From NCBI GenBank assembly GCA_024742655.1, contig JANSYB010000130.1:1-6551 (forward strand): DNA of 6,551 bases, written 5' to 3'. The translations under genes and the position numbers were made by a program. Below are positions 1-6,064 of the stretch, one piece after another (the first letter of the stretch is position 1; each line of letters opens with the position of its first letter). This DNA is from Paracoccaceae bacterium (GTDB lineage: Bacteria; Pseudomonadota; Alphaproteobacteria; Rhodobacterales; Rhodobacteraceae). The notes below the pieces were generated by a model. That model saw nothing but the letters and a program-made list of their open reading frames with translations. It was not told the DNA's origin and made no database searches.

Positions 1-240
1 TCCCTTGGCCGACGCATGAACGGCAAAGCCCACCGCCAAAACGGGAAAGGTCAGGCGCAGAATGAGGGTGTCGACGACGACAAGGGCGATATTGTTCGTC
101 CAGCGCAGAACGCGTGGGATGTCCTGGCGCCGACGCGGCGCAGTAAGCTCCCACGTCACCAGCGCGATCAACATCACGGCAAAGACGCTCAGGCGAATGG
201 GCCCTTCGATCGCCATCAGTGTATCGCCAAGTTGCATCAT
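1..240 (-). CDS. Sterol desaturase/fatty acid hydroxylase superfamily protein, N-terminal part (cut by left edge)
   Basis: An open frame runs on the minus strand from ATG at 240 to the left edge, giving 80 residues with no stop. It starts MMQLGDTLMAIEGP and has hydrophobic segments at about residues 15-30 and 50-76. Between them is a WELTAPRRR stretch (residues 30-38) followed by a basic RVLRW and a WTNNIALVVVDTL segment. That pattern (WE..PRR, then RW..N..L...N/DTL) is typical of the N-terminus of bacterial sterol desaturase-like proteins, di-iron membrane enzymes that hydroxylate or desaturate lipids. The diagnostic histidine clusters would lie beyond the edge, so the enzyme class is not proven. 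ATG at 240 or 237 could be the start; an AGGGTGG stretch just upstream fits the second better. A stop lies in frame 36 bases upstream of 240. It follows ptxC in the same direction after 96 bases, so it could be the last gene of that operon or have its own promoter. The substrate is unknown. Confidence 0.75.
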   Translation of the reverse strand, partial: MMQLGDTLMAIEGPIRLSVFAVMLIALVTWELTAPRRRQDIPRVLRWTNNIALVVVDTLILRLTFPVLAVGFAVHASAKG

Positions 241-292
241 GCCACCCTGTGCCAGGTTGATGACCGCGTCATATCATATGCCCGGGCGGCGT

Positions 293-322
293 GCGCGCCG
301 ACAGCCGTGGCTGTTTCCGCGC
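293..322 (-). other. Stem-loop between ptxC and the desaturase-like gene
   Basis: Bases 293-297 (gcgcg) pair with 318-322 (cgcgc), and 301-305 (acagc) pair with 310-314 (gctgt). A 3x3 internal loop separates the two stems and the apical loop has 4 bases. It starts 15 bases past the ptxC stop codon on the minus strand. No T-run follows it in the direction of transcription, so it is not a standard intrinsic terminator. It could protect the transporter mRNA end, attenuate read-through, or have no role. Confidence 0.4.
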
Positions 323-336
323 GGTCTTCACATGAT

Positions 337-1161
337 TTACTTGAAGCGCGCGCGCAGCGTGTTGCTCAGCATATCCACGAGCGTCACACAGCCAAGGATG
401 ACCAGCAGCAGGGCCGCGACCTGCGGATAATCAAGCAGCCGCAAGGACCCGACCAGCTCGGTGCCGATGCCGCCCGCGCCGACCATGCCCATGACCGTCG
501 AGGCCCGGAAGTTGTATTCCCAGCGATACATGCTGACATCGGCGAATTGCGGAAAGACCTGCGGCAGCACCCCGTGCAGGATCACCTGCATGCGCGTGGC
601 GCCGGAGGCTTCGGTCGCCTCAATGGGGGCGGGATGCGCGTGTTCGATGGCTTCGGCGAAGAACTTCCCGACCATTCCGACGGAATGCAGGCCCAGGGCC
701 AGAACACCCGGCAGCATTCCGAACCCGACCGCGGCGACGAAGATGATGCCGAGGATCAGTTCGGGGATCGAGCGCAGAGTATTGAGAACGAAACGCGCGC
801 ATTGGTACGCCACCTTGTTGGGGGTCGTGTTGCGCGCGGCCAGAAAGCCGAGCGGCAGAGACAACGCGATGGCCAGTGCGGTGCCGGCGATCGACATCGC
901 CAGCGTTTCCAGAAGCGGGTCCACCCAATCGCGCCAGCGCGCGAAATCGGGTGGGATCATCTCGGTGACAAGCACACCGATCGCCGGCAGACCTTCGGCG
1001 AGACGGTCGCCATCCAGCATACCGGTCAGCCACAGCGAGAGCGTGACAATGGCCAGGACGCCAAGGATTTGCAGGAGTAATTTGCGCCGCCCCTTGCTGT
1101 CCGCGGCCAGGATGAGATCGGATTCGGTCAGCGTGGACGTTTCGGCTATGGGGCGGCGCAT
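337..1161 (-). CDS. ptxC: Phosphite ABC transporter permease PtxC (PhnE family)
   Basis: The 274-residue inner-membrane permease is of the PhnE/PtxC type, which carries phosphite or phosphonates across the membrane with ATP hydrolysis by PtxA. There is one hydrophobic segment near residues 29-48 and several more between about 84 and 265. The cytoplasmic EAA-type coupling loop reads EASGATRMQVILHGVLPQ (residues 184-201). The conserved NFRASTVMG segment (217-225), followed by the glycine-rich GAGGIGTEL, is characteristic of PhnE proteins. The start is ATG at 1161 with AAGGAG at 1168-1173, six bases away. It lies 23 bases after ptxB. No second permease follows before the desaturase-like gene, so a homodimer is expected, as in single-permease Ptx systems. 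The family alone does not separate phosphite from phosphonate; the assignment to phosphite rests on the adjacent ptxD. Confidence 0.9.
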   Translation of the reverse strand: MRRPIAETSTLTESDLILAADSKGRRKLLLQILGVLAIVTLSLWLTGMLDGDRLAEGLPAIGVLVTEMIPPDFARWRDWVDPLLETLAMSIAGTALAIALSLPLGFLAARNTTPNKVAYQCARFVLNTLRSIPELILGIIFVAAVGFGMLPGVLALGLHSVGMVGKFFAEAIEHAHPAPIEATEASGATRMQVILHGVLPQVFPQFADVSMYRWEYNFRASTVMGMVGAGGIGTELVGSLRLLDYPQVAALLLVILGCVTLVDMLSNTLRARFK

Positions 1162-1184
1162 GGTTTTCTCCTTCGGTCTCAGAT

Positions 1185-2060
1185 TCAGTCGGACTGGAGG
1201 TTTTTGCGAATGTCGCGGATGATGTCGTAATCCGCATCGGTGATCGCGGCGAAGCCGTCGGCCTTGAACGGTGTCAGAACCGCATCGCCGGCCTCGGTGC
1301 CGCGTTCGAGGGACAGAAACGCATCCTTGATTTTGGTCTCAAGGCTTTCTGTCATGTCCGTGCGCAGCACCCAGGGATACTGGGGCAGGTTGTCCGAATA
1401 GCCGATCACGACGACCTTGGCGGGATCGACCGTGCCCTTGGCAACGAGGCTTTCGAAAATCGGGCGGCTCAACCCGCCGACAGACGCATTGCCCAGTTCG
1501 ACATTGCGCGCCACCGCATCATGGGCACCGGTGAAGTTCTGGCTGTAATCCTCGCCGACGGTGACACCTTCCAGCATCATGGCGTATTTGGGCGCGAAGT
1601 GACTGGAGGTCGACGCCTGATCACCGAAAGCAACATCGATCCCGCTGCCTTCGATGTCGTCGATCGAGTCGATGCCGCTTTCGACATTCGCGATCAGCAC
1701 GGACTGATATGTCGTGCTGCCGTCCTTGAGGCGCGCGGCAAAGGGTTCGATATCCAGATCGCCGCCCGCCATCTTGGCCTTGGCGATCGTGTAGGAGGCC
1801 GGCCCGAAATAAGCCACCTCGACACGTCCGAAACGCATCGCCTCGATCATCGACGAATAGTCGGTCGTGACGATCAGTTCGATTTCCTTGCCGAGCGTCT
1901 CTTCCAGGTAGGCGGCGAGTGGCTTGTTGTCCTGGATGACCGTCGCCGCGTTTTCATCGGGAAGCAGCGCGACGCGCAGCGTATCGGGGTCGTGATCGCC
2001 CGCTGCAAATGCCGCGGTCGTGCCAAGCAGCATGGCCGTAAATGTCAGGATCGTCTTCAT
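1185..2060 (-). CDS. ptxB: Phosphite-binding periplasmic protein PtxB (PhnD family)
   Basis: The 291-residue substrate-binding protein of the ABC importer has a signal peptide, MKTILTFTAMLLGTTAAFA, with likely cleavage after Ala19 and no lipobox cysteine, so it should be a soluble periplasmic protein. PhnD-family hallmarks are visible: LRVALLPDENA near 28-38, YFGPASY at 84-90, and DQASTSSHF at 147-155. The last is the Ser-Thr-Ser loop that holds the oxyanion in PhnD/PtxB proteins. Also present are FTGAHD at 176-181 and a YPW near 228-230. The start is ATG at 2060, with GGGAG at 2068-2072 seven bases upstream; an upstream in-frame start would add 18 residues before the signal peptide and is unlikely. 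It sits 25 bases after ptxA and 23 before ptxC, consistent with one transcript. Phosphonates or methylphosphonate as ligand cannot be excluded from the sequence, but the neighbouring dehydrogenase favours phosphite. Confidence 0.92.
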   Translation of the reverse strand: MKTILTFTAMLLGTTAAFAAGDHDPDTLRVALLPDENAATVIQDNKPLAAYLEETLGKEIELIVTTDYSSMIEAMRFGRVEVAYFGPASYTIAKAKMAGGDLDIEPFAARLKDGSTTYQSVLIANVESGIDSIDDIEGSGIDVAFGDQASTSSHFAPKYAMMLEGVTVGEDYSQNFTGAHDAVARNVELGNASVGGLSRPIFESLVAKGTVDPAKVVVIGYSDNLPQYPWVLRTDMTESLETKIKDAFLSLERGTEAGDAVLTPFKADGFAAITDADYDIIRDIRKNLQSD

Positions 2061-2085
2061 TTCATATCTCCCAGGGTTGATGAAG

Positions 2086-2865
2086 TCAGTTGGAGGTTTC
2101 CGCCTGCGCGCCATAGATGCGGAACAGGGCGTTGTCGGTCAGGGTCTCGGGCGGTCCGTCGAAGACGATCTCGCCGCCCGACAGGCCGATGATGCGGTCG
2201 GCATATGCCTTGGCGAAATCAAGCTGGTGCAGGCTGACGATCACCGGAATGCGGTCTTCTCGGCAGACATCGCGCAGAATGGTCATCACCCGATTCGACG
2301 AGGCGGGATCGAGCGAAGCGATCGGTTCGTCCGCAAGGATCAGCTTGGGCTCCTGCGTCAGGGCGCGCGCGATGCCGACCCTTTGCTGTTGGCCGCCCGA
2401 CAGGCTGTCGCAGCGGATCAGCGCCTTGTCGAACAAGCCCACCCGGTTGAGCGATTCCAGGGCCAAGTGCCGTTCGGCCATGGAAAACCCGATCATGCTG
2501 CTCCAGACCGAATGCCGGCCGAGGCGCGATACCAGAACGTTCCGCAAGGCGCTCATCCGGCCGATCAACTGGTGCTGCTGGAAAATCATTGCCGTATCGC
2601 GGCGATGTGCCCGGATATCCCCGGCCGTCTTCAACGTCCCGAGTCCTGACGCCATGATGGTGCCCGACGTGGGGCGCGTCAGCATGTTGAGCGTCCGCAG
2701 CAGGGTGGATTTGCCCGCACCGGACGGACCCAGAAGGACCGTCAACTCACCATCGGCGAATTGGCAGGTTGTTTCGTTGAGCGCGCGTGTTCCGTTGGGA
2801 TAGACAACCTCGATGCCGTGCAGACTCAGGATGTCGGTGGCAGAAAGCTTCGCGGATCCATCCAT
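2086..2865 (-). CDS. ptxA: Phosphite ABC transporter ATPase PtxA (PhnC family)
   Basis: The 259-residue cytoplasmic ATPase powers the importer. All nucleotide-binding motifs are intact: Walker A GPSGAGKST (46-54), Q-loop IFQQHQL (94-100), signature LSGGQQQR (155-162), Walker B LILADEP (175-181, catalytic Glu180), D-loop SLDP (184-187), and switch His213 in SLHQLD. The length and the YPNGTRALN motif near the N-terminus match PhnC/PtxA. The start is ATG at 2865, preceded by TGGAGA (2875-2880) about ten bases away. The frame stays open upstream to 3123, but that extension would run across the AT-rich promoter region and into ptxD and has no family resemblance. It is the first gene of the minus-strand unit ptxA-ptxB-ptxC. 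An inverted repeat at 2880-2905 abuts its ribosome site and may take part in control. Confidence 0.92.
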   Translation of the reverse strand: MDGSAKLSATDILSLHGIEVVYPNGTRALNETTCQFADGELTVLLGPSGAGKSTLLRTLNMLTRPTSGTIMASGLGTLKTAGDIRAHRRDTAMIFQQHQLIGRMSALRNVLVSRLGRHSVWSSMIGFSMAERHLALESLNRVGLFDKALIRCDSLSGGQQQRVGIARALTQEPKLILADEPIASLDPASSNRVMTILRDVCREDRIPVIVSLHQLDFAKAYADRIIGLSGGEIVFDGPPETLTDNALFRIYGAQAETSN

Positions 2866-2879
2866 GGCGTCGATTCTCC

Positions 2880-2905
2880 ATTGTTTCGAGATTTGGATAA
2901 ACAAT
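2880..2905. promoter_or_regulatory. Perfect 7-bp inverted repeat, candidate operator
   Basis: ATTGTTT at 2880-2886 is repeated inverted as AAACAAT at 2899-2905, with a 12-base spacer. The size and spacing (26 bases, arms about two helical turns apart) suit a dimeric regulator site. It lies 15 bases upstream of the ptxA start and touches the ptxA ribosome site, so bound protein would sit over or near the ptxA transcription start. In ptxA mRNA the same arms could pair as an AU-rich hairpin. Chance occurrence in AT-rich DNA is possible. Confidence 0.45.
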
Positions 2906-2923
2906 AAATAAGACACTTTTATT
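2903..2923. promoter_or_regulatory. Second inverted repeat with overlapping T-N11-A LysR-type box
   Basis: AATAAA (2903-2908) is inverted as TTTATT (2918-2923) with a 9-base spacer. Overlapping it, 2909-2921 reads TAAGACACTTTTA, which fits the T-N11-A core with TAA/TTA ends expected of LysR-family sites. The two dyads have slightly different centres (2913 and 2915). The low complexity of the sequence lowers the weight of this match. Confidence 0.35.
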
Positions 2924-2972
2924 ACATATTGCGATGATTGGAAAATCCTGCTAGCCACTCTGCAACTTGCTC

Positions 2973-2977
2973 GGAGG
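2973..2977 (+). promoter_or_regulatory. ptxD ribosome binding site, decides the start
   Basis: GGAGG lies seven bases before ATG at 2985, an ideal distance, but only one base before ATG at 2979 and downstream of the TTG at 2967. This points to 2985 as the start, which also restores the residue numbering of Pseudomonas PtxD. Confidence 0.75.
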
Positions 2978-2984
2978 CATGCTG

Positions 2985-3983
2985 ATGCAGACCAAAATCG
3001 TGGTCCCCAACTGGATCGAAACCGAAACCATCGCGCGTCTTCAGGCGGTCGGTGAAGTGGTCGCCAACACGGAGCTTGAGCCCGTTGGCCAAGATGCGCT
3101 GCGCGACTCCTGTCGGGATGCAAGCGCCGTGATGGCGTTTATGACCGAATGTATCGACGATGATTTCCTGGCCGCGTGCCCGGATCTGAAGATCGTGGCC
3201 TGCGCCCTGAAAGGGTTCGACAATTTCGACGTGGATGCCTGCACGCGGCGGGGTGTTCTGCTGACCTATGTCCCGGACCTGTTGACCGAGCCCACGGCCG
3301 AACTGGCCCTGGGCCTGATGATTGCACTGGCGCGCAACATGCGCGCCGCCGACACCTATGTGCGGTCGGGCGAGTTCGCCGGTTGGCGGCCCCGCTTTTA
3401 CGGTGGCAGCATCCAGGGCGCCACGGTCGGCGTGATCGGTGCGGGTGCTGTCGGGCGCGAGACGATGCGCCTGTTGTCAGGCTTTAGGGGGCAACGGCTG
3501 TACTTTGACGAAGAGCGTCTGGACCCGACCACCGAAAAGGCGCTGACCGCCCGGTATGCGCCGCTGGACGAGTTGGTTTCGACATCTGACTTCGTCGTGC
3601 TGGCCCTGCCTTTGACGCCGCGAACGATGCATATCGTGAACGAGGATTTCATCCGGAGGATGAAGCGCGGCGCCTACCTGGTCAACCCGGCGCGGGGGTC
3701 ACTCGTTGATGAAACAGCGGTCGCCAACGCATTGAACAAAGGCGATATTGCCGGATATGCGGCCGACACCTTCGAAATGGAAGATTGGCACCGGCCGGAC
3801 CGTCCGCGCCATATCCATCCCGATATTCTGCGCAGTGACCGCACCGTTCTGAGCCCGCATATCGGCTCTGCGGTCACAGATGTCAGACGGCAGATCGCCG
3901 CCTCTGCGGCCGATTCTATCATCACGACCCTCAACGGCGGATGCCCCGAGCACGCCCTCAATCCGGAGGCTCTGGGGCAATGA
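2985..3983 (+). CDS. ptxD: Phosphite dehydrogenase PtxD (NAD-dependent)
   Basis: PtxD oxidises phosphite to phosphate with reduction of NAD+ in the cytoplasm, letting the cell use phosphite as its phosphorus source. The 332-residue protein belongs to the D-2-hydroxyacid dehydrogenase family and shares long motifs with P. stutzeri PtxD: LKGFDNFDVDAC (75-86), VPDLL.PTAELA near 96-108, RSGEF.GW (127-134), GGYAAD-like GYAADTFEMEDW (257-268), and PHIGSAV (291-297). The residues known to matter in PtxD are all present at the same numbers: Met53, Lys76, Trp134, Tyr139, Arg237, Glu266, His292 and Arg301. The Rossmann motif is GAGAVG at 152-157. Asp175 follows the second strand, where an acidic residue selects NAD over NADP. 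The start at ATG 2985 is set by GGAGG and by this numbering; TTG 2967 and ATG 2979 are the alternatives. Its stop overlaps the ptxE start. A generic hydroxyacid dehydrogenase is unlikely given these specific residues and the transporter. Confidence 0.95.
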   Translation: MQTKIVVPNWIETETIARLQAVGEVVANTELEPVGQDALRDSCRDASAVMAFMTECIDDDFLAACPDLKIVACALKGFDNFDVDACTRRGVLLTYVPDLLTEPTAELALGLMIALARNMRAADTYVRSGEFAGWRPRFYGGSIQGATVGVIGAGAVGRETMRLLSGFRGQRLYFDEERLDPTTEKALTARYAPLDELVSTSDFVVLALPLTPRTMHIVNEDFIRRMKRGAYLVNPARGSLVDETAVANALNKGDIAGYAADTFEMEDWHRPDRPRHIHPDILRSDRTVLSPHIGSAVTDVRRQIAASAADSIITTLNGGCPEHALNPEALGQ

Positions 3984-4861
3984 ACCTGACCCTTCTGCAA
4001 AGCTTTGTCGCGCTGGCGGAGGCCGGCAGTTTTCAGGCCGCAGCAGAAAGGATCGGCATCGCCCAGCCGACACTGTCCCAGCATTTGAAGAAGCTGGAGA
4101 CCGATCTGGGCGCAGAGCTTGTTCATCGCAACCATGCGGGCAGCCGGCTGACACCGGCCGGCGCGCGCCTGCTGCCCCACGCGCAGCAGGTTCTGGCCTC
4201 GGCCATACGCGCCCGGCAAGCCGCCCTCTCGGATACGTTGAAGATCGGGTGCAGTGGAAACATCGCCTCCTATTTCATGCCGCAGAACCTGGCCGCCTTT
4301 CTGGCGACGCAAGATACCACGATGCTTTGGGAGGTCGTCTCGGCGCCGAACCCCAAGATCGCTGAAATGCTGCTGACCGGAGAGGTCGACCTCGTGGCGA
4401 TGGAATGGCCGTTGTCGCATTCTGCCGTCTCGGTCGAGCCGTGGACCCATGAAGAGATGGTCATTATCCTGCCGCCGGACCACGAGTTCGCCTCACGGCA
4501 GGAGATCACCTTTGACGAACTCAAGCAGGTGCGCATCCTGGGCGGGGAACGTGGCACGGGGACGGGCACGCTGCTGAACGACGCGTTGGGCCCGCGCGCC
4601 GAGGAATTGAACACGGTGGGCAATCTCGGCTCCACCGAGGCGGTCAAGCGCGCCGTCGCGGCCGGGTTGGGGGCATCCGTGGTCTTGGCCCGCGCCGTCC
4701 GTTCGGAAATCGCATCGGGCGACGTTGCCATCTGCCGCTTGAAGGGCAAGCCGCTGACCAAGACGTTCTACCTTGCCATTCTGAAGGACCGCGCGGCGGC
4801 GGTGCCGGCGGCGCGCATGTTCGATTTCCTGATCGCGGAGCGCGCGCCGGCCAAGGCGTGA
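3980..4861 (+). CDS. ptxE: LysR-type transcriptional regulator PtxE
   Basis: The 293-residue LysR-family DNA-binding protein has an N-terminal winged helix-turn-helix that reads clearly: SFVALAEAGSFQAAAERIG, then QPTLSQHLKKLETDLG (about residues 8-44), and R.HAGSRLTPAG (50-61). A linker helix and the substrate-binding-like effector domain (about 86-288) follow, with SGNIASYFMP at 92-101 as the first ligand-side loop, GEVDLVAMEW near 134-143, and a GLGASVVLA segment near 229-237. The ATG at 3980 overlaps the ptxD stop as ATGA, with GGAGG at 3965-3969, so translation is probably coupled to ptxD. An in-frame ATG at 3941 would add 13 residues with no family match. The position directly after ptxD matches ptxE of P. 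stutzeri, and control of the ptx genes is inferred from that. The effector is unknown. Confidence 0.9.
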   Translation: MNLTLLQSFVALAEAGSFQAAAERIGIAQPTLSQHLKKLETDLGAELVHRNHAGSRLTPAGARLLPHAQQVLASAIRARQAALSDTLKIGCSGNIASYFMPQNLAAFLATQDTTMLWEVVSAPNPKIAEMLLTGEVDLVAMEWPLSHSAVSVEPWTHEEMVIILPPDHEFASRQEITFDELKQVRILGGERGTGTGTLLNDALGPRAEELNTVGNLGSTEAVKRAVAAGLGASVVLARAVRSEIASGDVAICRLKGKPLTKTFYLAILKDRAAAVPAARMFDFLIAERAPAKA

Positions 4862-4917
4862 CCCTGCTCGAGCCGCGCTGCAGGCGCTTCTTGATTTTAG
4901 GTCATCACAAGGCCGCA

Positions 4918-4940
4918 AGGGCGACCGCAATGGTCGCCTT
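4918..4940. terminator. Hairpin in the convergent gap, possible bidirectional terminator
   Basis: AGGGCGACC (4918-4926) pairs with GGTCGCCTT (4932-4940) in a 9-bp stem with one G-T pair and a 5-base loop. It lies between the converging ptxE and GcvT-like genes, where a terminator is expected. Neither strand has a clear T-run after the stem, so this is a weak intrinsic terminator at best. The rest of 4862-4960 shows no gene. Confidence 0.4.
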
Positions 4941-4960
4941 GGCGCTTCAATTCCAAGGTT

Positions 4961-6052
4961 TCAGCTATGAGTTCGTGATTTCTGCGGATCATAAACTGGG
5001 TTGGCAATGATCGTCGCAGTCGTGGAAAAACCTTCGCCCGATACCTTCATTGAGGTGCCGACGCTCAACCCCGCCTGCACATGGGCCAATGCCAGCGATT
5101 TGCCCATGCGGTGGGAATAGCAGGGGCTGTTGATCACCCCGACATCTTCGCCATTCAGAGACAGCGCTTCACCGCCTTCGACCATGTCCGGGTGGTCGAT
5201 GTCGAGGCAGACATTGTTGATCTTTTGGGTGCCCTTCGCTGCTAGGACAGCGGATTTGCCACGGAAATCGCCCTTGGATTTGCTGACGGTAAATCCAAGG
5301 CCCACCTCCCATGGTGTGTTATCCTCGGTCATATCATAGCCATAGAACAACAGGCCTGCTTCGATCCGCACCTTGTCGAGCGCGGTGAACGAACAGGGCA
5401 TCACGCCCGCCGCGACCAGTTTATCCCAAATGTCCGTGATCACTGAACCGTCCGCAAAAATCTCATACCCGCGTTCTCCGGAATAACCGGTACGCGAAAG
5501 GCGGCAGGGGTGCCCGAACAGCTTTGCTGGTGCATGCTCGAAATAGGCCAAATCCGCCAGATCGATGTCCGTGTTTGCATTGAGGATATCCAGTGCGGCT
5601 GGTCCCTGTACCGACAGGTCGTGCAGATCATCTGTAAACTGCACCTCAACATCACGGCCTTCTGCCGATGCTTCCAACAGCGCCATCGTGTCGCCGGAAC
5701 CATGCACGATCATCCATTCGTCGTTGCCGTTGTTCGACACAATGGCGTCGTCGGCGATGCCGCCGGCCTCAGTCAGTACGCAAAGGTACGCGGCCTTGCC
5801 GGGTGTGACCCTGGACAAATCCCGGGTCGTCAGGTGGTCGAGAACCGCCTGGGCGTCTGGGCCGCGCACGAACACCTTCTTCAACGGCGACATGTCGAAC
5901 ATGCCCGCCCGTTCACGGACCGCGTCGTGCTCATCGTTCGGATCTGTTTTGTAGCTCCAGGCTGTGCCCATTCCGTTCCAATCCTCAAGCCCTGATCCAA
6001 GGGCCGCGTGGCGCGAGGCAAGGGCAGACGTGCGGCTGAGTTCTTCGGTCAT
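4961..6052 (-). CDS. GcvT-like aminomethyltransferase-fold protein, partner of an MttB-family enzyme
   Basis: The 363-residue cytoplasmic protein is of the GcvT (glycine cleavage T-protein) family, which handles tetrahydrofolate-bound one-carbon units. Family features are in order: MFDMSPLKKVFVRGPDA (51-67), LTTRD.S..TPGKAAY (74-89), GGIADDAIV (97-105, with Asp101/Asp102 matching the folate-contacting aspartate), SRTGYSGERGYEIF (186-199), RIEAGLLFYGYDM (229-241), NTPWEVGLGF (245-254) and SKGDFRGK (259-266). The start is ATG at 6052 with AAGGA at 6059-6063, six bases away. Only 12 bases separate it from the upstream MttB-family gene, so the two are surely co-transcribed. No gcvH or gcvP is visible. 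With MttB beside it, transfer of a methyl group between a corrinoid protein and folate, or demethylation of an amine, is more plausible than glycine cleavage. It lacks obvious kinship to the DMSP demethylase DmdA beyond the shared fold. Confidence 0.85.
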   Translation of the reverse strand: MTEELSRTSALASRHAALGSGLEDWNGMGTAWSYKTDPNDEHDAVRERAGMFDMSPLKKVFVRGPDAQAVLDHLTTRDLSRVTPGKAAYLCVLTEAGGIADDAIVSNNGNDEWMIVHGSGDTMALLEASAEGRDVEVQFTDDLHDLSVQGPAALDILNANTDIDLADLAYFEHAPAKLFGHPCRLSRTGYSGERGYEIFADGSVITDIWDKLVAAGVMPCSFTALDKVRIEAGLLFYGYDMTEDNTPWEVGLGFTVSKSKGDFRGKSAVLAAKGTQKINNVCLDIDHPDMVEGGEALSLNGEDVGVINSPCYSHRMGKSLALAHVQAGLSVGTSMKVSGEGFSTTATIIANPVYDPQKSRTHS

Positions 6053-6064
6053 GATTGTTCCTTT

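Larger units (their letters stand above)
2866..2984. promoter_or_regulatory. Divergent ptxA/ptxD promoter-operator region
   Basis: This 119-base intergenic region separates two divergent units and must hold both promoters unless transcripts start further inside the genes. It is markedly AT-rich between about 2880 and 2945, unlike the G+C-rich coding regions on either side. It contains two dyads, 2880-2905 and 2903-2923, listed separately. A 13-base T-N11-A match of the LysR box type with TAA/TTA ends lies at 2909-2921. Possible -10-like hexamers are abundant because of the base composition, and I could not choose -35/-10 pairs with confidence. PtxE is the natural candidate regulator, by inference. 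Confidence 0.6.

Noticed and set aside
16..1080. A 354-codon open frame on the plus strand opposite ptxC and the desaturase-like gene
   Set aside because: Its translation is rich in Gln, Asp, Arg and His with no family pattern. It is the antisense shadow of clear G+C-rich genes.
337..2865. Naming the importer phnCDE (phosphonate uptake)
   Set aside because: The families are shared, but no C-P lyase or other phosphonate gene is present, while phosphite dehydrogenase and its regulator adjoin. Broader ligand range remains possible.
2900..2917. A Pho box (repeated CTGTCAT-like 7-mers at 11-base spacing) on the minus strand around GTGTCTTATTTATTG
   Set aside because: Only one poor half-site match is seen and the second repeat does not align, so PhoB control cannot be claimed from the sequence.
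2967..2984. TTG at 2967 or ATG at 2979 as the ptxD start
   Set aside because: The GGAGG at 2973-2977 lies after or against these codons. ATG 2985 has the right spacing and gives the residue numbering of known PtxD.
2866..3123. An 86-residue N-terminal extension of PtxA
   Set aside because: It would cross the AT-rich promoter region and overlap ptxD, and family members begin near the residues following ATG 2865.
3674..4483. A 269-codon minus-strand frame over ptxD and ptxE
   Set aside because: No recognisable domain and fully covered by two well-supported genes on the other strand.
4961..6052. DMSP demethylase DmdA or a true glycine cleavage T-protein
   Set aside because: The motifs of the first half do not resemble DmdA as I recall it, and no gcvH or gcvP is adjacent. 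The MttB neighbour suggests another role.
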